Source: Brytella acorum (GTDB lineage: Bacteria > Pseudomonadota > Alphaproteobacteria > Acetobacterales > Acetobacteraceae). From it: a DNA stretch of 64,000 bases. The DNA lies in assembly GCF_029309905.1 (NCBI RefSeq), contig NZ_JARBJP010000001.1:558001-622000 (forward strand). Direction: 5' to 3'. Below, one piece after another: positions 30,701 through 40,033 of the stretch. The position numbers and the translations under genes were made by a program. The stretch's first letter is position 1. Each line of letters starts with the position of its first letter. The notes under the pieces were generated by a model. That model did not search any database and had not been told where the DNA came from. It saw only the letters and a program-made list of their open reading frames with translations.

Positions 30701-31063
30701 ATGCGTCGCTTCATCGGCAAGAGCCTGTTGATTCTTCCCCTTGCGGGTCTTCTGACCGTGACGTCTGTCGCGCATGCCTATGGTTATCACGGCTATCCGC
30801 CGCGCGAGTGGCATGATCGCTGGCATGGCGGATATCACCGGGGGCCGGGGGGCGCGATCATTGGCGGCCTGATTGGCATGGCGATCGGTGCGGGGATGGT
30901 CGGCATGGCCCGGCCCGCCTATGCCTATGCGCCACCGCCGGTGGTTTACGGTCCGCCACCGCCACCGCCCGTGGTCTACGCGCCGCCGCCGGTCGCCTAT
31001 GCCCCGCCGGTCGTGGTTTACCAGCGTCCAACCGTAGTCTATCCGTCATACCCGGTTTATTAA
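30701..31063 (+). CDS. Small secreted Gly/Tyr/Pro-rich protein
   Basis: 120 aa. Signal peptide about 1-24 (LLILPLAGLLTVTSVAHA), a His/Tyr/Trp-rich segment (YPPREWHDRWHGGYHRG), a glycine-zipper-like hydrophobic stretch (GAIIGGLIGMAIGAGMVGMA, about 49-68), then a repetitive Pro/Tyr/Val tail with units such as APPPVVYGPP and YAPPPVAYAPP. This architecture is typical of small outer-membrane-associated or surface proteins with a glycine zipper. The ATG follows GGAGG; an in-frame ATG 12 bases upstream lacks one. The function is unknown. Confidence 0.75.
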   Translation: MRRFIGKSLLILPLAGLLTVTSVAHAYGYHGYPPREWHDRWHGGYHRGPGGAIIGGLIGMAIGAGMVGMARPAYAYAPPPVVYGPPPPPPVVYAPPPVAYAPPVVVYQRPTVVYPSYPVY

Positions 31064-31099
31064 CCTTCACAGGTGGCTGCTGCGGTGTCGCATGGCCGT

Positions 31100-31163
31100 C
31101 CCGCAATAGACCGGGTCCACATCAAACAGGGCCCGCAATAGATAGGGCCCACAATAGATAGGG
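31100..31163. repeat. Four tandem 16-bp units just upstream of bcp
   Basis: Consecutive 16-bp blocks start at 31100, 31116, 31132 and 31148. The last two differ at one base (CCCGCAATAGATAGGG, CCCACAATAGATAGGG), the first shares 14 of 16 with the third, and the second is degenerate (11 of 16 with the fourth). The array ends 12 bases before the bcp ATG, directly before the ribosome-binding site AGGAG, so copy number could change the leader length. Confidence 0.75.
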
Positions 31164-31175
31164 CAGGAGCGCAGG

Positions 31176-31637
31176 ATGATCGCAGTCGGTGACAAGGCTC
31201 CCTCTTTCCATCTTGCGGCTTCCCGGGATAGGGTCGTCGATAGTGGTGATCTCGCGGGCAGGCCTTACCTGCTCTATTTTTATCCCAAAGCGGATACGCC
31301 AGGATGCACGACGCAGGCCTGCGGCATCCAGGAAGCGCTGCCGCAGCTTGGCAAGCTTGGGCTCGTCGTTATCGGGGTCAGCCCGGACCCTGTCGCCCAA
31401 ATCGACGCGTTCGCGGATAAATTCAATCTTGAATTTCCCCTCGCGAGCGACCCAGATCACGGGCTGGCCGACGCCTATGGAACATGGGTTGAGAAGAAGA
31501 ACTACGGGCGGACGTATTTCGGTATGGAGCGCAGTTCTTTTCTCGTGGGTGCCGACGGAATCGTGAAGAACGTCTGGCGCAAGGTGAAACCCGAGGCTCA
31601 CGCCGTTCTCGTCGCTGAAGCCGCGTCGAAACTCTGA
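31176..31637 (+). CDS. bcp: Thioredoxin-dependent thiol peroxidase (BCP/PrxQ peroxiredoxin)
   Basis: Reduces H2O2 and organic hydroperoxides in the cytoplasm using thioredoxin. At 153 aa, seen: YFYPKADTPGCTTQACGIQ, with the peroxidatic Cys44 in the TPGCT motif and a resolving Cys49 five residues later as in PrxQ/BCP, then GVSPDPVAQIDAFADKF and the ERSSFLVG segment. The Thr and Arg of the active-site pocket are in place. It is preceded by a 16-bp tandem repeat and followed 21 bases later by the large AsmA-like gene, perhaps co-transcribed. Confidence 0.95.
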   Translation: MIAVGDKAPSFHLAASRDRVVDSGDLAGRPYLLYFYPKADTPGCTTQACGIQEALPQLGKLGLVVIGVSPDPVAQIDAFADKFNLEFPLASDPDHGLADAYGTWVEKKNYGRTYFGMERSSFLVGADGIVKNVWRKVKPEAHAVLVAEAASKL

Positions 31638-31658
31638 CCGGTCGGAGGTTCTGACCGG

Positions 31659-34600
31659 TTGTATCGCGACCCGTTCCAGCACATCTCCTGGCGAAGGTTC
31701 CGTCTCGGGGCGCTTCTCATATTGCTGCCCACCGCCGTGGTGCTGGTTCCGTCGACGGCGCTGCTGGTGCGCATCACGGTCGCACCGCTTGACGTCACGC
31801 GCATCGCTGCGCGCTGGACGCCGATCGCGATCGAGATGGGGATACGGCCCGGACATCCCGCGGGGCGCCTGACCTGGTCGAAAGTCTCGGTTCAATGGTT
31901 GCCCGGTCACAGGGGACGCAGCCTGCTCATCGCCGCCGAAGACCTGCGTATACTGCGCCAGGACGGAAGCGCCGCGCTTCAGGTCACGCATGCCCGGATG
32001 GCGCTGCCGATGGTGTCCTTGATGCGCGGGCGTCTCGCGCCGCGGGCGCTTGAAGCCCGAGGCGGTCATGTGGCCTTGCGGCGCTTTTCCGAAAACGACG
32101 TGGACCTGGATCTTCCGGGACATAGGCCGCCGCATGGGGACAAAAGCGCGTTCGTCGTCGATGAACTCCACAGGGCATTGGCGAGCGATATTGATGTGAC
32201 CTACGCCTCTGGCGCCTCGGCCGGAGAGGCGCGGCTTCTCGTCCATGTGGACAAACTCGATGGCACGCGCGGAGAAGCCGCCCATAACAACCTGCTCTGG
32301 ACCGGAGCGCTGAACGCCGTGGCGCGTGCGCCCGCGGGCGGGAGGATACGGCTGACAGGGGCAGCGCGGGCCGTCATGCTGAACGGTGTTTCCGGCGTCT
32401 CCTGGAATCTGGACACGACGCCCTGCGAGCCGACCGCTTTCGCAGCCTTTCTCCCGGTTCTGGACCGCTGGCATGCGCCGGTCACCTTCGCCGTGGAGGG
32501 TGTCGAGACGCAGGGTGCGAGGGGGGGCGTTCTGCGTCCGATCGACGGGCTGGCCATCAATCGCCTCTCCGCCGCTGTGACTCTGGGGGCCGGAACCATA
32601 TCTCAGAGAGACGCGCCTCCCCTGATGGTCATGGGCGGAAAAGCGGCGCTGAACGTGACACCTACCGCTCCCGGAGCGCGGGCTGCGCGTGTGGTCCTCC
32701 GGCAGGCGGATCTGACCCTGACGTCTATGGCTGGCGTTCCGACGCGCTTTTCCGCTTCCGCCGAATTTCTGCTGTCGGATCTCGTGAAGCCGCGCAAAAT
32801 CCATGCGATTGCGCATGCCGAAGGCACGGATTTCGAAGTTCAGGCTCTGAGCGCCATCTGGCCGGTCAATATCATGAAGGGCGCGCGGCGCTGGGCGACC
32901 CGGAACATCATTTCCGGTCATGGCCGAGGCCTGGCCGTCACATCCGTGCTCGAAAGTTCCAGCGGGTGGGACGGGCTCCAGCCGACCGCGATGTACGGCT
33001 CGCTGCATATCGATGATGGAACGCTGTACTGGCTTCGTCCCGTCAGACCGGCGGAGCATGTCTCGGCCGATCTCGGATTCGCCAGGCCGGATGTCCTGCG
33101 GGTCGAGGTGCATAAGGGCGAGCAGCGGGCCGACGATGCGCCCGACGCCCCGGCGCTGCGTCTCTCCAATGGGGAGATCCTGATCGATAACCTGTTCGGA
33201 CGGGATCAGAACGGCACGTTTTCTCTCGATTTTGACGGAGATGTCGATGCCTATTTCCGTCTGCTGTCCGTGCCGCGTCTCCACCTCCTCTCGCGCACCG
33301 CCATGCCATTCGATCAAGCGTCCGGACCATTGCATGCGCGGGCGACGCTGAAGCTGCCTCTGGCCACGCATATCCGGGACGAGGATATCCGCGTTCAGGT
33401 CGCGGGCGCCTATCACGATATCTATCTGGGACATCTGGTCATCGGCCGCTCGGTGGATGGATTGAAAGGGACATTGCAGGCGACCGAGAGGGCGCTGGAT
33501 GTTTCGGCTTCTGGATTGTTGAGCGGCGTGCCGACCACGGCGACCATGCATCAGGAATTCCACCACAACGCGCCGAACGACGTGATCGAGGACGTTCATG
33601 CCGTTGCGGACCTGGACCCGCAATCGGCCTTGAAGGCCCGTCTTGGACCCGAGGGGCTGTTCGACGGCCATGCGTCCCTGACGGCCCATCTGACCCGTCG
33701 CGCGAGCCGTCAGGCGGATCTCGACCTTTCTCTCGATATGCAGGATGCAAGTGTCGAATTGCCGGTCTGGCGGAAGGTCCGGGGTACGCCTGCGACGGCT
33801 GGCGCGCATATTCGCATGCAGGACAATCATATCGTGACCATCAGCGACATGAATGCGCGTGGTGTCGATCTTGATATGACCGGTCATGCTGTCGTCGCGC
33901 GAGGGAATGTCAGCGGCGTCGAACTCGACGGCTTCCATATCGGACGATCGTCAGGGGATGCCCGCATCATGCTGCCGGTTAAGGACGGCGCGCCTTTCCG
34001 TGTGAACGTGAATGCCTTCGCGCTCGATCTGACGCCCCTGTTCCAGCCGGGTCAGAAAGCTGGAGATGCGCCGCCGACCGCGCCGCCGCCCCCGAAGACG
34101 ACGTCCGGTGCGGCATCGTCCTCATCGGGACCTCATTCCCAGTGGATTCTCGATCTTCGCACGCGTCAGCTCTTTTTTGGCCAGAACCGCGCGCTCGGCG
34201 ATGTCACGGCGCATCTCGAAAACATCGACGGCAGTCTGCGGTTTGCGACCATCGATTGCGTCTATCCGTCGCGCACGAGGGTGCAGCTTCGACCACAGGG
34301 CAGGACCCGTCATCTCGTGATGACAGTACAGAATCTCGGCACGATGCTGGCGGGGACTTCCCTCTTCAACCGGATACGGGGCGGCAATGCGAGGCTCGAG
34401 GGCACGTTGGAAAATGCGACCGGGTCCGGGATGCCACCATTCGCGGGAAAGCTGACGATCGGCGCATTCGATTTCACGCGGCCACCGGACGCGGTGACGG
34501 CGGCCAGTCATCTGTCTCCGTTCGACTGGTCCAAGGCGGATTCCAAGCATTTCCAGGTCGAACACCTCGATTTCCCGCTTTCGATGCGGGATGGGAAAGT

Positions 34601-34889
34601 CTCGATACGGGACGGGCAACTCGGCAACGCTTCCCTGGGCGCAACGATCCACGGTTCGGTGGACCTCGATACGACGGGACTGGATCTTCAAGGTACGGTC
34701 GTGCCGATTTTCGCCGTAAACGCGCTGCCCGGACGGCTTCCTGGCGTAGGCAAGCTGTTCTCACCCGAAAAGGGCGGCGGATTTCTGGCGGCGACGTTCG
34801 CGATCGGAGGGGTTGCCGATAACCCGCTCGTTCATATCAACCCGTTCTCGGTTTTCCTGCCGGGCGTGATGCGCACGCTCGTGGAGTAG
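31659..34889 (+). CDS. Very large AsmA/YhdP-like (DUF3971) envelope protein
   Basis: 1076 aa with one N-terminal membrane helix (GALLILLPTAVVLVPSTALL, about 17-36) and a long beta-strand-rich periplasmic body. It ends in an AsmA_2-type C-terminus: LGNASLGATIHGSVDLDTTG, GTVVPIFAVNALPGRLPGVG and GGFLAATFAIGGVADNPLV (about 985-1060), which is diagnostic for YhdP/TamB-like proteins that bridge inner and outer membrane and help phospholipids reach the outer membrane. A proline/serine-rich linker lies near 800-825. The start is a TTG preceded by GGAGG. It is followed 79 bases later by rarA. Confidence 0.85.
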   Translation: MYRDPFQHISWRRFRLGALLILLPTAVVLVPSTALLVRITVAPLDVTRIAARWTPIAIEMGIRPGHPAGRLTWSKVSVQWLPGHRGRSLLIAAEDLRILRQDGSAALQVTHARMALPMVSLMRGRLAPRALEARGGHVALRRFSENDVDLDLPGHRPPHGDKSAFVVDELHRALASDIDVTYASGASAGEARLLVHVDKLDGTRGEAAHNNLLWTGALNAVARAPAGGRIRLTGAARAVMLNGVSGVSWNLDTTPCEPTAFAAFLPVLDRWHAPVTFAVEGVETQGARGGVLRPIDGLAINRLSAAVTLGAGTISQRDAPPLMVMGGKAALNVTPTAPGARAARVVLRQADLTLTSMAGVPTRFSASAEFLLSDLVKPRKIHAIAHAEGTDFEVQALSAIWPVNIMKGARRWATRNIISGHGRGLAVTSVLESSSGWDGLQPTAMYGSLHIDDGTLYWLRPVRPAEHVSADLGFARPDVLRVEVHKGEQRADDAPDAPALRLSNGEILIDNLFGRDQNGTFSLDFDGDVDAYFRLLSVPRLHLLSRTAMPFDQASGPLHARATLKLPLATHIRDEDIRVQVAGAYHDIYLGHLVIGRSVDGLKGTLQATERALDVSASGLLSGVPTTATMHQEFHHNAPNDVIEDVHAVADLDPQSALKARLGPEGLFDGHASLTAHLTRRASRQADLDLSLDMQDASVELPVWRKVRGTPATAGAHIRMQDNHIVTISDMNARGVDLDMTGHAVVARGNVSGVELDGFHIGRSSGDARIMLPVKDGAPFRVNVNAFALDLTPLFQPGQKAGDAPPTAPPPPKTTSGAASSSSGPHSQWILDLRTRQLFFGQNRALGDVTAHLENIDGSLRFATIDCVYPSRTRVQLRPQGRTRHLVMTVQNLGTMLAGTSLFNRIRGGNARLEGTLENATGSGMPPFAGKLTIGAFDFTRPPDAVTAASHLSPFDWSKADSKHFQVEHLDFPLSMRDGKVSIRDGQLGNASLGATIHGSVDLDTTGLDLQGTVVPIFAVNALPGRLPGVGKLFSPEKGGGFLAATFAIGGVADNPLVHINPFSVFLPGVMRTLVE

Positions 34890-34968
34890 GACGCGTCTCG
34901 TTTTTGCTCGTTCGGGTGCCTATATAGTCGGCTCGACGCATTTTCAGGATACCGAACAGGAACACGGC

Positions 34969-36369
34969 ATGCAGGACGACGCTTCCAGCGACCTTTTCGG
35001 TGCGGTATCGCCATCAACGTCCTCCGCGCGAAGACGTGAGGCGGGGGGGCAGCCTCATGTATCATTCGCTCTTGTCGAGGCACCGCTGACCCCGGCTTCG
35101 CGAACGCAGCCGCTGGCGGACCGCCTCCGGCCGCGCGTTCTGGAAGACGTCGTGGGGCAGGAGCACCTTCTCGGTCCGGATGGCACGCTTGCCCAGATGC
35201 TGGCCCGTCACACGCTGCCGAGCCTGATCCTCTGGGGCGGTCCGGGTTGCGGCAAAACCACGATCGCCCGACTCCTCGCCGCCAGAGCGGATCTGCGGTT
35301 CGAACAGATTTCGGCCGTTTTTTCCGGTGTAGCCGACCTCAAGCGGGTCTTCGAGAATGCCGCGCGGTTTCAGGCGGAAACCGGACGGGGCACGCTGCTT
35401 TTCGTGGATGAAATTCATCGTTTCAACCGCGCCCAGCAGGATGGCTTCCTGTCTTATGTGGAAAAGGGCACGGTGGTTCTGGTTGGAGCAACAACGGAAA
35501 ATCCGTCTTTCGCCCTGAACGGCGCGCTGCTGTCGCGCTGTCAGGTGCTTGTCCTGCACAGGCTGGACGATGCCAGCCTCGAGGCTTTGGTCTGCCGGGC
35601 CGAAGGCGAGATTGGCCACAGGCTTCCTCTCGATGATGCGGCGCGCATGTCCCTGCGGGCCATGGCGGATGGGGACGGGCGCTATCTGCTGAACATGGTC
35701 GAGCAGCTTGCCGCGCTCGATCCGGATCGTGTTCTGACGCCGCAGGATCTGGCGAAGCTGCTGGCGCGCCGCGCGGTGCTTTACGACAAGGATAGGGAGG
35801 AGCATTACAATCTCATTTCCGCCCTGCATAAATCGCTCCGGGGCTCGGACCCCGATGCGGCGCTCTACTGGTTCGCCCGCATGCTGGAAGGGGGCGAAGA
35901 TCCTCGCTACATCGCCCGTCGTCTGACCCGCTTCGCGGCGGAAGATGTCGGGATGGCCGACCCGACGGCGCTCCCTCTCGCGATCGCGGCCTGGGAAACC
36001 TACGAGCGGCTCGGCACGCCGGAAGGCGAACTGGCGATCGCGCAGCTGGTCGTTCATCTTGCGACCGCGCCGAAATCCAACGCCGTCTACAAGGCTTACG
36101 GCGCGGCGCGGCGTCTGGCGCGGGAGACCGGCAGCCTCGGACCGCCGCATCATATCCGCAATGCGCCCACCCGCCTCATGAAAGACCTCGGTTACGGTAA
36201 GGGTTATGAATACGACCATGACACGGAAGAGGCCTTTTCCGGTCAGAATTACTTTCCCGACGAAATGGCGCGCGTGAAGCTTTACAACCCGACGCCGCGC
36301 GGGAAAGAGGCCGAAATCCGGAAAATTCTGGACAGGCAGGCCGCGATGCGGGCAAGCCGTCGGCCATGA
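34969..36369 (+). CDS. rarA: Replication-associated recombination protein A (RarA/MgsA AAA+ ATPase)
   Basis: 466-aa clamp-loader-like AAA+ protein that acts at stalled replication forks. Seen: PLADRLRPRVLEDVVGQEHLL, Walker A GGPGCGKTTIA (about 89-99), Walker B LLFVDEIHRFN (about 143-153), sensor 1 VGATTENPSF, and the C-terminal MgsA region with DPDAALYWFARMLEGGEDP and an ARRLTRFAAEDVG motif. The N-terminal 45 residues are a polar lead-in. Its stop overlaps the next start by 4 bases (ATGA), which opens a run of four overlapping genes. Confidence 0.96.
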   Translation: MQDDASSDLFGAVSPSTSSARRREAGGQPHVSFALVEAPLTPASRTQPLADRLRPRVLEDVVGQEHLLGPDGTLAQMLARHTLPSLILWGGPGCGKTTIARLLAARADLRFEQISAVFSGVADLKRVFENAARFQAETGRGTLLFVDEIHRFNRAQQDGFLSYVEKGTVVLVGATTENPSFALNGALLSRCQVLVLHRLDDASLEALVCRAEGEIGHRLPLDDAARMSLRAMADGDGRYLLNMVEQLAALDPDRVLTPQDLAKLLARRAVLYDKDREEHYNLISALHKSLRGSDPDAALYWFARMLEGGEDPRYIARRLTRFAAEDVGMADPTALPLAIAAWETYERLGTPEGELAIAQLVVHLATAPKSNAVYKAYGAARRLARETGSLGPPHHIRNAPTRLMKDLGYGKGYEYDHDTEEAFSGQNYFPDEMARVKLYNPTPRGKEAEIRKILDRQAAMRASRRP

Positions 36370-37601
36370 GTGTCCAGACCCGTATCATCACCGAGGATGA
36401 GGCCGATCTACGCCTCGACCGCTGGTTCCGTCGCCATTATCCCGCCCTCAACCAGAGCGCGCTTCAGAAGCTGTGTCGCACCGGCCAGGTCCGCGTCGAC
36501 GGAAAGCGCGTCACCGGCGCCAGTCGTGTCGCGCCGGGGCAGTCCGTGCGCGTGCCGCCGCTGCCTGAAGCGCCCGTCAGCGCGACGCCCGCCGAACCGC
36601 CGCCGCTCGATCCGCAACTTGCCCGTGAGATCGAGCGCATGGTGCTCTATCGTGACGACAAGGTGATCGTCCTCGACAAACCCTCGGGCATCGCCACGCA
36701 GGGCGGTCCCGGCATCACCAAGCATATCGACATGATGCTCGACGGGTTGAAAGGGGACAGCGAATTCCGGCCGCGCCTCGTGCACCGTATCGATCGCGAC
36801 ACGTCGGGTATTCTGCTGGTCGCTCGGACCCCCGGCGTGGCGGCGAAACTCGCCGCTGCTTTCCGTGGACGCGACGTCAAAAAAACCTACTGGGCGGTTG
36901 TCGTGGGACGTCCCGTTCCTGGAGACGGCGTCATCGATCAGCCGCTGGCGCGTCTCGGCGCTGGAAACGGCGCGCTGGTGATCGCCGCGGATCGCGACGA
37001 CGAGGACGCCGCGAGCGCGAAAACGGAATATGAGACGCTGGACGCGGCGGGGCGCAAGCTGACATGGCTCGGCCTTTCACCCCTGACGGGTCGCACGCAT
37101 CAGCTTCGCGTGCATTGCGAAACGCTCGGCACGCCCATTCTGGGCGATCCGCGTTATGGCGGGAAGGCCGCCCATCCGGAAGGTTTCGTGGACCGGCTGC
37201 ATCTCCATGCCCGCGCGCTCGACGTCCCCCATCCGGACGGTGGGCGGCTGTTCGTCGCGGCGCCACTGCCTTCGCATATGCGCCAGACATTCAAGGAGCT
37301 GGGGTTCACGGCCGGGGAGACGCCCAAGGCGAAGTATACGCCCGGGCCGCATCTGCCAGCGGAACAGGGGATGGATAAGTCCTCCGGTCGCGCGCCGTCG
37401 CAGCATGCAGTCCGGAAGCGGACGTCCCAGAAGCCGACATCCCCGGCGACGCCCAAAAGTCTTCCCGCTACCGGCAAGGGCGGCGCGGGAAGGGAGCGTC
37501 CGACCAGGGCGGATTCATCACCCGCCAAGGAGCGGTCTGGCAAGACCGGCGCCCCCAGGGCAGCGAGTCGTCGTGGACCGGCAAGAGGAGCGCGTCGGTG
37601 A
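36366..37601 (+). CDS. RluC/RluD-family pseudouridine synthase with long basic tail
   Basis: 411 aa. It isomerises uridine to pseudouridine in 23S rRNA. Seen: an N-terminal S4 RNA-binding domain (LDRWFRRHYPALNQSALQKL, about 16-35), the catalytic motif LVHRIDRDTSGILLVART with the nucleophilic Asp near 141, LTGRTHQLRVHCETLG near 240, and GDPRYGG. Residues about 320-411 are an extra tail rich in Lys, Arg, Ser and Pro (SPATPKSLPATGKGGAGRER), predicted disordered and probably RNA-binding. Whether it is RluC or RluD cannot be settled by eye. It overlaps both neighbours by 4 bases. Confidence 0.9.
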   Translation: MSVQTRIITEDEADLRLDRWFRRHYPALNQSALQKLCRTGQVRVDGKRVTGASRVAPGQSVRVPPLPEAPVSATPAEPPPLDPQLAREIERMVLYRDDKVIVLDKPSGIATQGGPGITKHIDMMLDGLKGDSEFRPRLVHRIDRDTSGILLVARTPGVAAKLAAAFRGRDVKKTYWAVVVGRPVPGDGVIDQPLARLGAGNGALVIAADRDDEDAASAKTEYETLDAAGRKLTWLGLSPLTGRTHQLRVHCETLGTPILGDPRYGGKAAHPEGFVDRLHLHARALDVPHPDGGRLFVAAPLPSHMRQTFKELGFTAGETPKAKYTPGPHLPAEQGMDKSSGRAPSQHAVRKRTSQKPTSPATPKSLPATGKGGAGRERPTRADSSPAKERSGKTGAPRAASRRGPARGARR

Positions 37602-40033
37602 AAAAGATTCTCGCAGCCGTCATCGGGCTGATCGTCCTCTTCATGGGCGCAAGCCTGGTCGCGAACGTGGTCGTGGACCGTATGGCGCTTGGCGAGAAGA
37701 TTGCCGCCGCCGTGAAACGACAGACCGGGCATGAACTGGGCATCGGAAGCTTTTCGGTTCAGATCTTCCCGTGGCCGGGCTTTGATGCACGCGATGTACG
37801 TCTGGCGGGCCTGCCCGATGGTTCGGGGCATCCGACGTCGCTGTTTTCCGCCCGACAGGTACGCGGAAACATTGCTTTGTTTCCGTTGCTCTGGCGCGAA
37901 GTCCGTCTGGAGCATGTGGTTTTTTCGGATGGCGGTCTGACTCTGCGTCGTGATGCGAGCGGTTTGGCGAACTGGACCCTCCGTCCTGAATCGCAGTCTC
38001 ATGACGCCTCCGATGCGGGCGCGAGGATCAGGGCCGTTCCGACACGCTGGTCCGTGAAGGTTGGAAGTGGGTCTCTATCGGCGCTGGAAGTGAACTGGCG
38101 CGATGCTTTCGCCCATTCGGGAGGGCGCTTCTCGATTGATCGCTTTGAGCTCGATGGTCTGATGTCGCGTTCACCATTCGTGGATCTGAAAGCGCATCGG
38201 GATGCGACGCCATTTACGATCTCGGGTCACATCGGTCCGATCGCAGCCCTCGCAGGCGGCGCGCAGCCCTGGGCTGTAAGCCTTGCGGCCACCCTGGGGC
38301 GCGTCGATTCGACGCCGGACCGTATGTCCTTTGACGGGCAGATCATGAATCCGGAGAGCCTTGGCGGCGTATCGGGCACGACACATGTGTCGCTCATGCA
38401 CCTGACGCGTCTCAACCAGATCTTTCCGAGCGCCAACCTTCCGTCGGTCGACGGGATCGTGGGGGAGATCGGCTTTTTCAATCTGTCGGGTAAACCGCCT
38501 TTCTGGCCCCTGCCTCACGACAGGGGCATCAATCACGTTCACCTACAGATCGGCGCACTTCCTTCCTTTCGTGGGGTGGCGCTCAGTCAGGTTTTGGTGG
38601 ATGCCGCGACCCTGTCCTCACCGCTGTCGATGGTCGCCGAGGTCAAGACAAGTGGTCATGCGATCCATGTTCAGGCTGTGACCGGTACTTTGAATCAGGC
38701 GTTAGACGCGTGGCGCTCCGGATTTGAGACAGCTCTGCCCATAGTGATCGATGCGCATCAAACCGATGGGGACGTCGTATTCTCTCTTCGGGGAGAGTAT
38801 CGGGCGCAGGGATCGACATTTACAATTTCCGGGAAGGCGAACGCGCTTCCGTTGAGAGCCGCGACGCTTCATGAGGCTTCCCTTCAGGCCAGGATCGACC
38901 TGCCGACGCGGGATTCCGTGAATGTGACGGGCCTTTCCTTTGAAAGTCATGAAGCGACGTTCAGCGGTCACGCCGCCTTCGGGCTGAGCGGCGAAGTCGG
39001 TCTGGACGCTGCGATGGATGCGACTTCGCTGGATCTCGATGCCCTGAAAGGTCTATGGGACCGGGTTTCCGCGGCACCGATGCCTGCTTCGCCTGCTGCC
39101 ACCGCGCCGACTTCCGCCGTTCAGCCTGCTTCCCAGACAGAGACGGCGTCCGGCGAATCCCGGGCAACACACACGCTGGCATCCGTGCTCAAGGGGCGAA
39201 ACGGCAAGGTCCACCTGCATATTGGCGCGCTTCGTTTCGACGGACAGGACTATGCCGACCTTCTGGCTGAAGCCGTGCTCGTCAACGGGCATCTGACCAT
39301 AGATCCTCTATCGGGTCACGGTGCGTCCGGGTCTCTGATCGGGAAAGTGGATTATGATGTCAGCCATGATCCGGCCGATCTGAAGATTCGCCTGGCACCG
39401 TTCCTGTTGCCCGCAACCTTCGCCGAGCAGAATCTTGGATATCCGTTGCTGCTGCGCGGACCGCTGGAGGTCGTGGGGGAGTTGAACGCGCAGGGCAATG
39501 ACAGACAGGCGCTTCGTCAGAGCCTCACGGGACATCTTGGACTGTCCATGGTGGGCGGCAGTATCGACGGGCGCCTGCTCGGCGGTTTCCTGGGCCATGA
39601 CGCGGGCGCGTTGCTGAAGCACGGAGAGATCAGCGTCCGCTGTCTCGGAATGCATATGAATATCGTGTCCGGGGTCGCCACTCTGGACACGATGGGGCTG
39701 CAGGCTGGACCTCTCAGCACGACCGGGCATGGAACTTACGGCGTAGGGGATGGTCGTCTGGATCTTCACCTCGTCCCGCGTGTGGGTCTGGGAGGGGCAG
39801 GGGCCTCGACGCCCGTTCTCGTGACAGGTTCTCTTCAGGACCCCATCGTTCAGCAGGAGCGCGGAGAAGACGGGCGGTTTTCCGTCGTGATCGGCGATAG
39901 CGCGCCGGATGTCTGTGGTCCGGCTCTGTCTGCGGCCCGCGAGGGCATGGCCGGTGAAGCGCCCAAGGCGGAAAAAGCCAAGGGCCATGGCAAGGTGAAC
40001 GATATTCTTCATGCTCTGGGACTCTTTCGATGA
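37598..40033 (+). CDS. AsmA-family envelope protein
   Basis: 811 aa with an N-terminal membrane anchor (ILAAVIGLIVLFMGASLVAN, about 4-23) and the AsmA signature GHELGIGSFSVQIFPWPGFDARDVRLA (residues 45-71, in parts). The C-terminal AsmA domain shows GHLGLSMVGGSIDGRLLGG, GVATLDTMGLQAGPLSTTG and GRLDLHLVPR. An Ala/Pro-rich low-complexity linker sits near 495-525. AsmA proteins act in outer-membrane lipid homeostasis. GTG start overlapping the pseudouridine synthase stop. It is the second AsmA-superfamily protein within 10 kb and differs from the first in length and N-terminal domain. Confidence 0.87.
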   Translation: MKKILAAVIGLIVLFMGASLVANVVVDRMALGEKIAAAVKRQTGHELGIGSFSVQIFPWPGFDARDVRLAGLPDGSGHPTSLFSARQVRGNIALFPLLWREVRLEHVVFSDGGLTLRRDASGLANWTLRPESQSHDASDAGARIRAVPTRWSVKVGSGSLSALEVNWRDAFAHSGGRFSIDRFELDGLMSRSPFVDLKAHRDATPFTISGHIGPIAALAGGAQPWAVSLAATLGRVDSTPDRMSFDGQIMNPESLGGVSGTTHVSLMHLTRLNQIFPSANLPSVDGIVGEIGFFNLSGKPPFWPLPHDRGINHVHLQIGALPSFRGVALSQVLVDAATLSSPLSMVAEVKTSGHAIHVQAVTGTLNQALDAWRSGFETALPIVIDAHQTDGDVVFSLRGEYRAQGSTFTISGKANALPLRAATLHEASLQARIDLPTRDSVNVTGLSFESHEATFSGHAAFGLSGEVGLDAAMDATSLDLDALKGLWDRVSAAPMPASPAATAPTSAVQPASQTETASGESRATHTLASVLKGRNGKVHLHIGALRFDGQDYADLLAEAVLVNGHLTIDPLSGHGASGSLIGKVDYDVSHDPADLKIRLAPFLLPATFAEQNLGYPLLLRGPLEVVGELNAQGNDRQALRQSLTGHLGLSMVGGSIDGRLLGGFLGHDAGALLKHGEISVRCLGMHMNIVSGVATLDTMGLQAGPLSTTGHGTYGVGDGRLDLHLVPRVGLGGAGASTPVLVTGSLQDPIVQQERGEDGRFSVVIGDSAPDVCGPALSAAREGMAGEAPKAEKAKGHGKVNDILHALGLFR

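Noticed and set aside
31122-33938. 938-codon open frame antisense to the YhdP-like gene
   Set aside because: Low-complexity Arg/His-rich translation; the plus-strand gene has a signal anchor and a recognisable C-terminal domain.
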